Below are positions 45,923 to 56,595 of a stretch of DNA of 64,000 nt, in pieces. Positions within the stretch are counted from its first letter, which is position 1; each line of letters begins with the position of its first letter. The DNA comes from Nitrosomonadales bacterium (GTDB lineage Bacteria > Pseudomonadota > Gammaproteobacteria > Burkholderiales > Gallionellaceae). The position numbers were made by a program, and so were the translations under genes. Below the pieces are notes generated by a model. That model ran no database searches. It was not told the DNA's origin and saw only the letters and a program-made list of their open reading frames with translations. The stretch spans positions 1-64,000 of the forward strand of contig JADKHS010000035.1 in the NCBI GenBank assembly GCA_016721605.1, read 5' to 3'.

Positions 45923-48900
45923 TTAATCCAACACTGGATGACCATTAACAAATATTGCAAATTCTTCAGCTGGTAGCGGATGGCTATAATAATAGCCTTG
46001 GATCTCATCGCAGCCTCGAGCGTAAAAAATCCAGCTGTTCCAACGTTTCCACTCCTTCCGCGATGACCTGCAATTTAAACTGGTGGCCCAAACTAATGAT
46101 GGAACGCACGATAGCCGCGTCATTTTCATCAATAGCGACGTCACGTACGAAGGATTGATCCACCTTCAGTCGATCAAGTGGCATTTTCTTCAAGTAACTA
46201 AGGCTAGAATAACCAGTACCAAAGTCATCTATGGCCAATTGCACTCCAAGCTCATGCATCTGGGTCAGAAAAGCCATTGACGCTTGAGCCTCGTTCATCA
46301 TGACGCCTTCAGTGATTTCCAACTCCAAATCCTTTGGATGCAACCCCGTTTCTTCTAATACGGCGATGATCATTTGCGCAAGCTGAGGTTGACGTAATTG
46401 ACTGGTGGATAAATTTATGGATATCGGGAATATGGACATCCCTTGCCGCCTCCATTCGGCTAGTTGCGCGCAAGCTGAGCGCAGCACCCATTCGCCTATG
46501 GGTATAATCTGCCCGGTCTCCTCGGCCACTGGAACAAATTCTGCTGGCGCAACAAAGCCCTTCTCTGGATGTTTCCAGCGCAGTAATGCCTCCGCACCGC
46601 ACACCATTCCATTGACCAAGTTTACCTGGGGCTGATAATGCAATGTGAACTCATTGCGCTCCAACGCCAGGCGCATGTCATTTTCCATAGAAAACAATTG
46701 ATGGGCACGGAAATTCATTTCCGGCGCAAAAAACAGAAAATTGCTGCGGCCCTCAGCTTTTACACGATACATCGCCACATCCGCATGCTTGATCAATGTA
46801 TTAATTTCATCTTCACTATCCGCATTGTCAGGATAGATACTGATGCCGATACTGGCATGAGTGGCGATTTGCATCGTGCCGACATCGCAAGGAGTAGTCA
46901 TCGCCTTGAGTATCTTGCCCGCCACACGTGCCGCACCGCTTGCATCAGTCTCACGCAGTAACACGATAAATTCGTCGCCACTGATACGCGACACAGTATC
47001 TACCTCACGTACACATTCCTGTAAACGCAACGCCACTACCTGCAATAATTTATAGCCCACCGCATGTCCCATCGAATCGTTTACATACTTAAAGCGATCA
47101 AGATCGATGAATAGCAATGCAAATTTATGCTCATCACGGTGTGATTCAGCGATCAACTGCCCGAGACGGTCATGCAGCAAAGTACGGTTGGGCAGACCAG
47201 TCAACACATCGAAATAAGCAAGGGACTGAATATGCTGCTCAGATTCCTTACGTTTGGTGATGTCAACCCTAACCGATATGTAACGTACAATTTGTCCATT
47301 AGCATCTTTAAGTGGCACGATAGTGCTATCCACCCAATACAGTGCGCCGTTTTTTGCGCGGTTACAAATTTCACCGCGCCAGATGTCGCCACGGGCGATG
47401 GTAGCCCACATCTCGACGAAAAAGGCGCTTGGATGCATCCCGGAATTAACAATACGGTGGTCATGGCCGATCATCTCCTCCCGGCTGTAACCGCTTACTT
47501 CACAAAATTTATCATTGGCCTGAATAATACGCCCGAAAGGGTCGGCGACGGAAACGAGGGCGTGCTGGTCAATGGCCTGGATATAGCTGATTAGCTCTGC
47601 GGAACTCCGCTCAGCAGCTTCTTTGGCACGCAGCAGCAAGCTTTGAGTTTGCTTGCGGGCTGTGATGTCATGGATAAAAGCGCAGAACTCATACTTACCC
47701 TTCTGCTTGACCGGGGATATTGCCAATTCGATGGCAAATTGGTGCCCCTCACGATGCAAGCCCGTTATCTCTATACGCTTATTCAGTGCGCCCCCCTCAC
47801 CGGAAGCCAAAAAATTTTTCAAACCCTGAATATGCGCATTACGATACTGCGGTGGGATGATCATATCGTGCAGCATGTGTCCGATAGTTTCTTCCCGTGC
47901 CCAACCAAAAATCTTTTCTGCCTGACCATTCCAGCCAGTGAGAATGCCCTCGGAATTCATTAACACCACGGCGTCCGGGGCAGCATCAATAATGGTGTGT
48001 AATCTCGTATCAATCTCAGCCAGCTCCATTTCCTCCAACTTTTTGCTGGTTACATCCTGAACAACACCCAGCATCTTCAGCGGAGTTCCATCGGTATCAC
48101 GTATTACACCGCCACGCTGGTGTAACCAACGTATCGTTCCATCCAGCCAAATAACCCGGTGCTCTATGTCATATTTGGTACTTTCTTCAACACAGCTCTT
48201 CATGGAATTGATCATATACTGACGGTCATCAGGATGTATGCTGCTCAGGAAATCTTCATAAGTACCATTCTGTTTTCCTGCCGGACAGGCCATAAGGGCA
48301 GAAATATGGTCGCACCAATATAGTTTGCTAGTGCAAATATCCCAATCCCAAGTGCCGATCTCGCCATACATCAAACTAAGGCGTAAGCGCTCCTCACTCT
48401 CGATTAATCGTTCATTCATCTTCCGCGCAGTTCGAAGAGCACGTTCCCGGCCCTGTACTAACAATCCTGTGAATAACCCTAACAATATACTCACGGTTAA
48501 GCCGACCACGACAATGGATTGCGATTTCTCTTCGACCAGCTGCGCCTCAAAGCTGGGGAGAGAGCTCGCAGCCACTGTCCAGGTGTGTCCAGAAATTTCA
48601 AGGCGTTTGGAAGCATGGAAGAACGAATTTACAGCACTGATTTTATTGGTGTTGTCGGCAGCATGCATGAGCATCTCGCTCGACATGTTTTCGCCATCAT
48701 AGATTTTGATGTCGATATCAAGTACACGTGCACCGAGAATGCCACGTATAAGATCATCCATCCGAAATAGAGCACTAACCCAGCCAATAAGATTAGCGCG
48801 GCGCTCAGCCAACGTAGCGTATGGCGTACCGTTTTTATAAACAGGCAAATACATCAAAAAACCAGTCTGCGCGCTTTCGCCATGTTCTTGTATCAGTTTT

Positions 48901-49493
48901 GTCTTGCCAGTGATAACAGCTTTATCGTTATCACGCGCTTGCTCCATTGCAACGCGCCGTACTGGATCGGAATACATGTCGCCACCAAAAGTACGTTGGA
49001 TACCCTCTGAGAATGGCTCGATGAAGATAACAGAGGCAGTGATATCTCGCTTCCCACCAGGGCTAATGGTATATGCGGGAATGCCTTCCTTGTAAGCGAT
49101 GGTAGTGTGTTTATCTTGCTTCGCCACAGGTACGATTAGCGAAAAACCTACATCCTGTATACCAGGGAAGCTCTCTACAATATGTTGAGCGACGATGTAG
49201 GCATGGAATTCGTCGCGCTCTACGTTGGTGGAAGCGGCGAATAAACCTTGCACGCCCCGCAGCGCCTGTTCCAAAGATTGCATACGTTGTTCAATGCGGT
49301 TACTGACATCCAGCAAACGAAAATCAAAATCATATTGCAATTCCCGTACCGCTTCATAGCGTGCATTTTTCCACAACTGATGGGTTACAACTAAAGAAAC
49401 AATCACGACCAACCATGGTAAAAATCGGACAGCAGGAGACCATGATAGTAGCTGCTGAATGGGATTAATGCGTGATACTGATGAGGTCACCAC
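45923..49493 (-). CDS. CHASE-PAS-PAS-PAS-GGDEF-EAL cyclic-di-GMP regulator, apparent frameshift near the end
   Basis: About 1190 residues once joined. Order: membrane helix 1 (FLPWLVVIVSLVVTHQLW, about 24-41), periplasmic CHASE domain (about 70-300; FPGIQDVGFSLIVPVAKQD, GGDMYSDPVRRVAMEQARDN), membrane helix 2 (SIVVVGLTVSILLGLFTGLL, about 330-350), three PAS/PAC units (about 370-740), GGDEF (about 750-915; FDVLTGLPNRTLLHDRLGQL, with SGDEF at the active site) and EAL (from about 935; GAEALLRWKHPEKGF, IDDFGTGYSSLSYLKKMPLD). One G missing near 46014 splits off the end RGCDEIQGYYYSHPLPAEEF. It probably senses a small ligand outside the membrane and makes or breaks c-di-GMP. Confidence 0.93.
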
Positions 49494-49699
49494 GTTAATA
49501 CTTTAGTATCATAAATTTTTACATGAAAATTCATAATTGCAATGTGACTGGGCATAGTTATACCCGGCTGCCTCTATAACTTGCGACAATCTATAACAAC
49601 ACTTTAAAGTCCCCCACGTACATTACGTTGCTCGAAGACGGTCATAACACTAAGACAGATTAGTGCAAAACTCTAAGCCTTTAGCAATACCCTAAATAA

Positions 49700-49721
49700 A
49701 TATCCCGGCATGCCGGGATAT
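49700..49721 (-). terminator. Perfect palindrome downstream of pntB, terminator-like
   Basis: A 22-base perfect palindrome (ATATCCCGGCATGCCGGGAT plus AT) lies 28 bases after the pntB stop and is followed on the minus strand by TTTATTTA. The stem sequence is shared with hairpins at 52806 and 56471. Confidence 0.65.
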
Positions 49722-49748
49722 TATGCTGCAATAAAATTACGTAACAAC

Positions 49749-51131
49749 TTAATGCTGCAACGATTTGATTATATCCTCGACTACCTTTTTCGCATCACCA
49801 AACACCATCATGGTTTTATCTAAATAGAACAAATCATTGTCCAGTCCAGCATAACCAACAGCCATACTGCGCTTAACCACCAAAATAGTGCGCGCCTTAT
49901 GCGCCTCAATAATCGGCATACCATAAATAGGACTGTTCGGGTCGGTCTTGGCTGCAGGGTTCACCACATCGTTGGCACCAATAACCAACACTACATCAGT
50001 ATCGGCAAATTCATTATTGATCTCATCCATTTCTAATACCTGATCGTAAGGTACTTCAGCCTCAGCCAACAACACGTTCATATGGCCCGGCATACGTCCG
50101 GCCACAGGATGGATGGCATAACGCACTTTGACACCGTTCTTGATTAAATGGTCAGCCATTTCGTTGATCGCATGTTGTGCCCGTGCCACCGCCAGGCCAT
50201 AGCCTGGCACGATGATGACGCTATCCGCATTGCCCATCAGGAACGCAGCGTCATCCGCACTACCGCTGCGCACCGGTCGCTGTTCGACCTCACCAGCTCC
50301 CCCCGCTTCGCTATCACCACCACCAAAGCCACCAAGAATTACATTGAAGAAAGAGCGGTTCATTGCCTTACACATAATATAAGAAAGAATCGCGCCAGAG
50401 CTGCCGACTAACGAACCGGCAATAATCAGCATATTATTATTTAGGGTAAAACCAATGCCCGCTGCAGCCCACCCGGAATAAGAGTTAAGCATGGATACCA
50501 CTACTGGCATGTCCGCCCCGCCAATCGGCATTATCAGTAATACTCCCAGCGCCAGCGCCAATGCAATCATGATCAGGAATGGCGTCCAGCTTTCCGTAAA
50601 GATGAACATGATGCCGAAGGCGATCATCACAACACCCAACAACAGGTTAAACCAGTGTTGTCCAACAAAATGCAGCGGCTTGCTGCCGAGCTTGCCGGAT
50701 AGTTTTCCGAAAGCGATGATGGAACCGGTGAATGTAATCGCACCAACAAATGTGCCGATGAATAACTCAATCAGGTTGCTGGCGTGCAGCGGTGCGATGC
50801 CATAAGCGACTGGATTATAAAACGCAGACATCGCAACCAACACCGCCGCAAGGCCGACCAGCGAGTGCATTGCCGCCACCAATTCCGGCATGGCAGTCAT
50901 TTGAATGCGCCGGGCGACCACCGCACCTACCACTCCGCCCACGATGATGGCAAGCACAATATAAATCAGGTTCTGGGTGATAGTCAGTGTGGTGAGCACC
51001 GCAATGGCCATACCTATCATGCCGAACATGTTTCCGCGCCGTGCGGAAATGGGAGAACTCAAGCCTTTCAGCGCCAGAATAAAAAGCACTGCGGCGGTCA
51101 GATAGGCTAATGCAACAAAATTTGCCGACAT
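49749..51131 (-). CDS. pntB: NAD(P) transhydrogenase subunit beta
   Basis: The 460-residue protein has an N-terminal membrane domain (about 1-260; VALAYLTAAVLFILALKGLS, ARRGNMFGMIGMAIAVLTTL, HSLVGLAAVLVAMSAFYNP) and the NADP-binding domain III (SVIIVPGYGLAVARAQHAIN, VRYAIHPVAGRMPGHMNVLL, LEMDEINNEFADTDVVLVIG, VVKRSMAVGYAGLDNDLFY). It forms the proton channel and NADP site of the transhydrogenase that drives NADPH formation from NADH by proton influx. It is third in the pntAA-pntAB-pntB operon. Confidence 0.97.
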   Translation of the reverse strand: MSANFVALAYLTAAVLFILALKGLSSPISARRGNMFGMIGMAIAVLTTLTITQNLIYIVLAIIVGGVVGAVVARRIQMTAMPELVAAMHSLVGLAAVLVAMSAFYNPVAYGIAPLHASNLIELFIGTFVGAITFTGSIIAFGKLSGKLGSKPLHFVGQHWFNLLLGVVMIAFGIMFIFTESWTPFLIMIALALALGVLLIMPIGGADMPVVVSMLNSYSGWAAAGIGFTLNNNMLIIAGSLVGSSGAILSYIMCKAMNRSFFNVILGGFGGGDSEAGGAGEVEQRPVRSGSADDAAFLMGNADSVIIVPGYGLAVARAQHAINEMADHLIKNGVKVRYAIHPVAGRMPGHMNVLLAEAEVPYDQVLEMDEINNEFADTDVVLVIGANDVVNPAAKTDPNSPIYGMPIIEAHKARTILVVKRSMAVGYAGLDNDLFYLDKTMMVFGDAKKVVEDIIKSLQH

Positions 51132-51284
51132 AATTTTTCCTTGAATATTTTTTTTGTAACTGCTTTACCCCGCAAATCAGGTGAAGCATAGTGATGCTCA
51201 ACAAAAAAATAGGGAACCATTCCAGATTAATGGCTGATATTGCTCCACCGTACCTCTTTGCGTCTGAGCATCGACGTTCTGGCT

Positions 51285-51581
51285 TTATTTACTTTTCTTT
51301 TTGAACATACTCAGCATGCGCTGTGTTACCAGAAAACCACCGAATACATTAACTGCCGCCAGCATAACTGCGATTAACCCCATTACTGTGCCGGCGTCGA
51401 GTTGCTCAGGCCCCGCCGCCAGCATGGCGCCAACGATAATAATGCCGCTAATTGCATTGGTCACTGCCATGAGCGGCGTATGTAGCGCAGGCGTGACATT
51501 CCATACCACGTGATAGCCGACCACTACGGCCAGTACAAATACAGTCAGGTTGATAATGACGGGATCAACTGCACTACTCAT
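51285..51581 (-). CDS. pntAB: NAD(P) transhydrogenase subunit alpha part 2
   Basis: This 98-residue membrane protein has three helices (INLTVFVLAVVVGYHVVW, LMAVTNAISGIIIVGAMLA, VMGLIAVMLAAVNVFGGFLV) and the conserved TPALHTPLMAVTNAISG and GGFLVTQRMLSMFKKK. In split-alpha transhydrogenases it supplies part of membrane domain II between PntAA and PntB. Gene order agrees. Confidence 0.97.
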   Translation of the reverse strand: MSSAVDPVIINLTVFVLAVVVGYHVVWNVTPALHTPLMAVTNAISGIIIVGAMLAAGPEQLDAGTVMGLIAVMLAAVNVFGGFLVTQRMLSMFKKKSK

Positions 51582-51657
51582 TTCAAAACTCCTATGTCGA
51601 GATTGGCAAGCCTTAACCTTTCCCAGCCCACTTTCTGAGGGGGAAGGATTAATGTAT

Positions 51658-52782
51658 TTATTTAATAATTACTTCTCCGTCGATACACAACAACGATCCG
51701 GCAATAATATCGTCAGCACGGTTGATGTTCATCTTTCCGCCGCTTTTGGGATCGCATAATAAATTTAGGAAATTCAATAAATTACGTGCATACAAAGCGC
51801 TCGCATCTGTAGCAACCAAAGCAGGCAGGTTGTCTTCACCCACCAGCGTGATGCCATGCTTGACCACAGTCTTCCCCAACTCAGACAACGGGCAATTGCC
51901 GCCTGCCTCAACAGCCATATCCACGATCACGGAACCTGGCTTCATGGATTTGACCATATCTTCAGTTACCAGCACGGGTGCAGGTCTACCCGGAATCAAT
52001 GCAGTGGTAATGACAATATCGGCTTGTGCCACACGTTTGGCAACCTCTACCTTCTGACGTTCCATCCAACTGGCCGGCATGGCGCGGGCATAGCCGCCAG
52101 CACCGTGGGCAATCTCCGCTCTTCATCAGTTTCATAAGGCACATCAATGAATTTTGCACCTAAGGACTCCACCTGCTCTTTCACTGCAGGACGCACATCA
52201 GAAGCCTCAATCACCGCACCCATACGCTTGGCAGTGGCGATAGCCTGCAAGCCAGCGACACCCACGCCTAATATCACCACGCGCGCAGCCTTCACAGTTC
52301 CGGCAGCCGTCATCAGCATCGGCATAAACCGTTTATACAAGTTGGCCGCCACTAGCACCGCCTTATATCCGGCAATATTAGCTTGCGAGGACAGAACATC
52401 CATAGCTTGTGCGCGTGACGTGCGCGGCAACTTTTCCATGGCAAAAGCGGTAATGCCCTGTTTAGCGTAGGCTGCAACCAAATCCGCTTGAAAAGGTGAA
52501 AGCAAACCGATCAATACGGTTTGGGCCGCCAGCTTTGCTAGCTCGTCCCCAGTCGGGGCTTTCACCCTAAGCATAATCTCCGCCTGGGCATAAACTTCCG
52601 CAGCGCTGACCAAAGTGGCACCTGCCGCTTGATAGTCGGCATCAGGAATACTCGCTCCCGCTCCCGCTCCCTGCTGTACCATGACTGCATGGCCAGCGGC
52701 CCAGCATCTTTTTCACCGTTTCTGGCGTCGCCGCGACACGTGTTTCACCTGCGCGCGTTTCCGTAGGAATACCTATACGCAT
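51658..52782 (-). CDS. pntAA: NAD(P) transhydrogenase subunit alpha part 1, apparent frameshifts
   Basis: Start at 52782 (MRIGIPTETRAGETRVAATP then ETVKKMLG). An extra C near 52698-52700 shifts the frame, which resumes as VMVQQGAGAGASIPDADYQ. The NAD-binding core follows (GTVKAARVVILGVGVAGLQA, EASDVRPAVKEQVESLGAKF). One G missing at about 52116 precedes ARAMPASWMERQKVEVAKRV, ALIPGRPAPVLVTEDMVKSM, VIVDMAVEAGGNCPLSE and the end DDIIAGSLLCIDGEVIIK. The joined length of about 374 residues is normal. It is the soluble NAD(H)-binding domain I of the proton-pumping transhydrogenase. Confidence 0.92.
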
Positions 52783-52795
52783 GAAACATCTCCCA

Positions 52796-52824
52796 TTTTA
52801 AAAATGGCCCGAATATGCCGGGCA
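52796..52824 (-). terminator. Hairpin with T-run between the Nfn-like gene and pntAA
   Basis: Read on the minus strand, GCCCG-gcatatt-CGGGC is followed by CATTTTTAAAA. It lies after the flavoprotein stop at 52977 and only 14 bases from the pntAA start, so it is either the terminator of the first gene or a leader attenuator for pnt. Confidence 0.7.
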
Positions 52825-52976
52825 GAAGTAACTATTCAAGTCACGCAAACATAATTCCCGTTCCCAAAGATTTCAAAAAAACCTTGGCTGGTCACAGCCT
52901 TTCCTACAGGTTGAATTATTTGGGCGAAAAGTTTTTTAATTGTTTGCTGTGAACCCATAACCGAGCAATTTTATCA

Positions 52977-55900
52977 TCAAGATGCACCCGTTATCATGTC
53001 ATCTCGTTCGAGGCAATGTGCTATCCATTGCGCAGTAAGTTTTTCCTGCACGGTATTTTGTTTGAGCCGTGCATTCAAACCAGGGAAATTTACACAGTCT
53101 AGTCTTTGATCCTGGTTGAAACAGGAGAATACATAGGTCTTTTCCCCGGTTACGATATCAAAGTGCTCCTGAATGCACTGGCCGCACACATAAGTTCGAT
53201 CTTGGGGACGACTCGGTATAAAGCCAGGTGCTTCATCGCTGCACCAAATCACCACATCAGCGGCCAACTCGATGTCGTCCACCTTATAACGGTCTATCAT
53301 TTTTTTATAGCCAGCAAAGTAAAGAACTTTAGAGCCAACACTTCTAAATGCCTTGCCTATAGAAAATAATACGGCGTTACCCAACCCCCCACCAACCAGC
53401 AATACAGTTTCTTCCGGAACAATTTCAGTAGGGGTACCGGTTGGCCCCATAAGCACTACTGGTTCACCATGCTCCAGCTTGGAGCATAGTTGCGACGAGC
53501 CACCCATTTCCAAAACGATAGTGGAAAGCAGTCCTTGTTCGGCATCAACCCAGGCCCCGGTCAAAGCTAAACCTTCCATGACCATGCGCGTACCCTCTAC
53601 TTGTGCAGCATGCGTCTCAAAATTCTGCAAACGGTAAAATTGCCCCGGCTGGAAGCTGCGCGCCGCAGCAGGAGCCTTAACGATTACTTCAACAATATTG
53701 GGAGTAAGACGGACCACTTGATGTATCGTGGCACGCAAGTCATTGCCCAATCTGGCAAGGAATACATCATCATTTTCTTTGCTTGCCGCGGCAACTTGTG
53801 ACAACACCCTGCTCAACACGGGATAACCCTGCTTGGCACTACCCATAGCCTTGACCACGTTGCCCGAATAAGAAGGATGCAGGTCACCGAAAAAGCTGAC
53901 AAAACGGCCATCATGGTACTTATACTGAAGCACGTGTGCCTTAGCCGGCTTGGCATTGCTCCGCTCCGGCCTGACAGGTTCTCCCTGTTCGTCGCATGCT
54001 TGGAAGTAGCGCCCATCCAACTTGAACTGTTCGGGAAACTCGCGTGCCAGCACGGTATTCGGCTGGGTACCCGCAGCCACAAAAATGGTGCGCGCCGGCA
54101 GGTGGATTTGCCCGGCTTTCTGCCAGACTCCCTCGGCATCTAATACCTGGTTCATCACTACCATGGCAGTCGCATCGCCGTTTGTATCGATCTCTACCCG
54201 CACCGGCGTCATACCTTCGGCAAAATAAATTCCTTCCTCTAAGGCTTTCTCTACTTCCTCATGATTGAGGGTATAGGAAGGACTGTCGATCAGTCGTTTG
54301 CGATAGGCCAAAGTAACGCCTCCCCAGGATTTGATAAGCTGAAGGATGTTCGGTTTTCGTCCTTCAATTGCAGCCTGGGTCCGCTCCACACGTATAGCCC
54401 GGGCATGGCTCAGAAATTCTTCGCCAACAATAACCTCTGCCGCCGACCACATACCGCGCACTGCCGCCTCTCCCTTTTCCGCTACTAACGTTTCATAGCG
54501 GCAAAGAAATTTTTCAACTTGCACCGGGTAATAGGCGAGCGATTCAGTGGCTGTGTCAATCGCAGTCAAGCCGCCGCCAATTACCACAACTGGCAAGCGG
54601 ACTTGCATGTTAGCGATGGAGTCAGGCTTGGCGGCCCCCGTCAATTGCAACGCCATAAGAAAGTCCGACGCAGTGCGAACACCGCATGCCATGCCGTTTG
54701 GTATATCGAGTAATGTCGGGCGGCCAGCGCCCGCAGCCAGTGCAATATGATCGAAGCCCAGCCCAAAAGCACTTTCGGCAGTAATGGTTCCACCAAAACG
54801 CACACCGCCGAACAGCGCGAACTGCGCGCGCCGCTCCAGCAGCAGGCGAATGATTTTAAGGAAATTCTTATCCCATCGAACCGTAATGCCATATTCGGCC
54901 ACCCCGCCAAAACCGGCCATAACCCGATTATCCAATGGCTCCGTTAATATGCTTGCATCGTATATCGGGCTAAACGCCACTCGATTGCCGCCCGTATCCA
55001 CACCGGACAACTCACCCGGCAATGGTTCAATCTTCAATCCATCGACACCGACAACGGTATGCCCGTCATTCATCAAATGGTGTGCCAGCGTAAAGCCGGC
55101 AGGACCCATACCAACGACAAGCACACGCTTACCGGTGCCTGTTTTCGGATAGGGACGCCAGAAATTAAGTGGATTCCACCTGGTAAGCAGACTGTAAATT
55201 TCAAAGCCCCACGGCAATTCCAGAACATCCTTCAATGACCGGGTTTCAGCCTGTGGAATGTTTACAGACTCCTGCTTTTGATAAATGCAAGATTTCATGC
55301 AGTCATTGCATATACGGTGCCCCGTTGCAGCGCACATCGGGTTATCTACCGCGATGATAGCCAAAGCACCCAGTGCAAAACCGGACGCTTTGACCTTATG
55401 GAATTCTGAAATTTTCTCATCCACAGGGCAACCCGCCAGCGGAATACCGAAAATGCTTTTTTTGAATGGCGGAGGAGAACCCTCAACTCCGGCTTTTTCC
55501 CGCATACCGACCGAGCAGGAATCCTTGCCTTGCTCATGGCACCAAATGCAGTAATTCGCTTCACCCAAGGCACCAGCCAAGTCTGTACCTGTATCTGTAA
55601 GGGCAAAACCTTCGCGATGGCGGAGATGGCTATCCGCGAGACGATGCGCAGTGTAGGGAACATTCTCAACAGGAATGATAGGCACCAGGCGCTGGAAATC
55701 AAGCTTGGCTGGAACCCTGAACAATACACCCTGTCCATGACGCTTTTTTCCGGCAGTAGTATGCACAGCCCAAGCCGCATATCGCATGGCAGTATCGATC
55801 CGGTCAATATTTTCTGCCTCAGCGTCAAGCCAATTATTAACTTTTCGGGCGAAAAGTAATTCGCTCATTTCATCGGTAGAATCACCGAAAGCCTGCAACA

Positions 55901-56345
55901 ACTCGGCTCTGAGGATATCGCCATCAAAAGCCGCGGCATCCGCCGCCTTATATTTCTGTACTGCCTTACGCTGGACAAAAATACGTTTGCAGTGAAATAA
56001 CGGCGCTAGCTCATTGTGTCGCTCTGCCAACTCCCGAACCGCAGCCTGAATATTAAATAATTGCCCCAGAAAATCTTCCAAATACGGAGCCAGCCCAATA
56101 ATGAGCTGCGATTCTTCCAAATGCGACATTTGATCTGGAGCATTACGTGCTGCCGCCAACTTTTCTGCCAGCAAGGGTTCGCTTTTAGCAAGTTCAGTCA
56201 AAAAACAGGAATCGATGCTGGGTAACCCATCGCAGCTGTAGAGGTCTTCAAATTTCATTCCAAATCCCAGTTTTAAAACTGGGGGTGGAGCTATTCCAGT
56301 ATCAGCACCTGTACTACGTTGCTGAGAATTTAAGCTTTCCATCAA
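52977..56345 (-). CDS. Fused GltD/NfnB-like and PyrK/NfnA-like iron-sulfur flavoprotein
   Basis: The 1122-residue protein has four zones. Residues about 1-270 are a poorly known N-terminal region. About 270-390 is cysteine-rich (NYCIWCHEQGKDSCSVG; CNDCMKSCIYQKQE), probably iron-sulfur sites. About 400-850 is a GltD/NfnB-type pyridine-nucleotide oxidoreductase with FAD motif VLVVGMGPAGFTLAHHL, NADPH motif PVVVIGGGLTAIDTATESLA and IFVAAGTQPNTVLARE. About 855-1122 is a ferredoxin-NADP-reductase/PyrK-type module (SFQPGQFYRLQNFE, LLVGGGLGNAVLFSIGKAF, YVCGQCIQEHF). In Nfn the two flavoproteins are separate subunits that couple NADH, NADPH and ferredoxin. The fusion lies just upstream of pntAA on the same strand, suggesting a redox-balancing role. 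Confidence 0.8.
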   Translation of the reverse strand: MMESLNSQQRSTGADTGIAPPPVLKLGFGMKFEDLYSCDGLPSIDSCFLTELAKSEPLLAEKLAAARNAPDQMSHLEESQLIIGLAPYLEDFLGQLFNIQAAVRELAERHNELAPLFHCKRIFVQRKAVQKYKAADAAAFDGDILRAELLQAFGDSTDEMSELLFARKVNNWLDAEAENIDRIDTAMRYAAWAVHTTAGKKRHGQGVLFRVPAKLDFQRLVPIIPVENVPYTAHRLADSHLRHREGFALTDTGTDLAGALGEANYCIWCHEQGKDSCSVGMREKAGVEGSPPPFKKSIFGIPLAGCPVDEKISEFHKVKASGFALGALAIIAVDNPMCAATGHRICNDCMKSCIYQKQESVNIPQAETRSLKDVLELPWGFEIYSLLTRWNPLNFWRPYPKTGTGKRVLVVGMGPAGFTLAHHLMNDGHTVVGVDGLKIEPLPGELSGVDTGGNRVAFSPIYDASILTEPLDNRVMAGFGGVAEYGITVRWDKNFLKIIRLLLERRAQFALFGGVRFGGTITAESAFGLGFDHIALAAGAGRPTLLDIPNGMACGVRTASDFLMALQLTGAAKPDSIANMQVRLPVVVIGGGLTAIDTATESLAYYPVQVEKFLCRYETLVAEKGEAAVRGMWSAAEVIVGEEFLSHARAIRVERTQAAIEGRKPNILQLIKSWGGVTLAYRKRLIDSPSYTLNHEEVEKALEEGIYFAEGMTPVRVEIDTNGDATAMVVMNQVLDAEGVWQKAGQIHLPARTIFVAAGTQPNTVLAREFPEQFKLDGRYFQACDEQGEPVRPERSNAKPAKAHVLQYKYHDGRFVSFFGDLHPSYSGNVVKAMGSAKQGYPVLSRVLSQVAAASKENDDVFLARLGNDLRATIHQVVRLTPNIVEVIVKAPAAARSFQPGQFYRLQNFETHAAQVEGTRMVMEGLALTGAWVDAEQGLLSTIVLEMGGSSQLCSKLEHGEPVVLMGPTGTPTEIVPEETVLLVGGGLGNAVLFSIGKAFRSVGSKVLYFAGYKKMIDRYKVDDIELAADVVIWCSDEAPGFIPSRPQDRTYVCGQCIQEHFDIVTGEKTYVFSCFNQDQRLDCVNFPGLNARLKQNTVQEKLTAQWIAHCLERDDMITGAS

Positions 56346-56403
56346 TGCAAACTCCTGAATTTATATTGCGCTGTGAATTTAGAACCGGGATGTCATGCAC
56401 CCA

Positions 56404-56490
56404 GCGGCAAGCGAGGCATCTTGCTTGCCTACGGGCAAAATTCTGCGCTCCAGTCACTAAATATATTAAAAAACCCGGCTATACCGGGCA
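56404..56490 (-). promoter_or_regulatory. Structured leader of the flavoprotein gene, attenuator candidate
   Basis: On the minus strand, ahead of the start at 56345, a CCCGG-tatag-CCGGG hairpin (56471-56490) runs straight into TTTTTT (56465-56470). It is followed by a second hairpin GGCAAGC/GCTTGCC at about 56405-56430. An intrinsic terminator inside a leader with no gene upstream on that strand suggests attenuation. No known riboswitch motif is recognised. Confidence 0.45.
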
Positions 56491-56595
56491 ATAATAATTT
56501 TTATTAACTTGGCATTATACGATTTTATCTCCGCCACCGCACTGCCATAGCATGAAAAAGTTATAATTCAGTACCTGCAACCTAAAGCATTTTAT

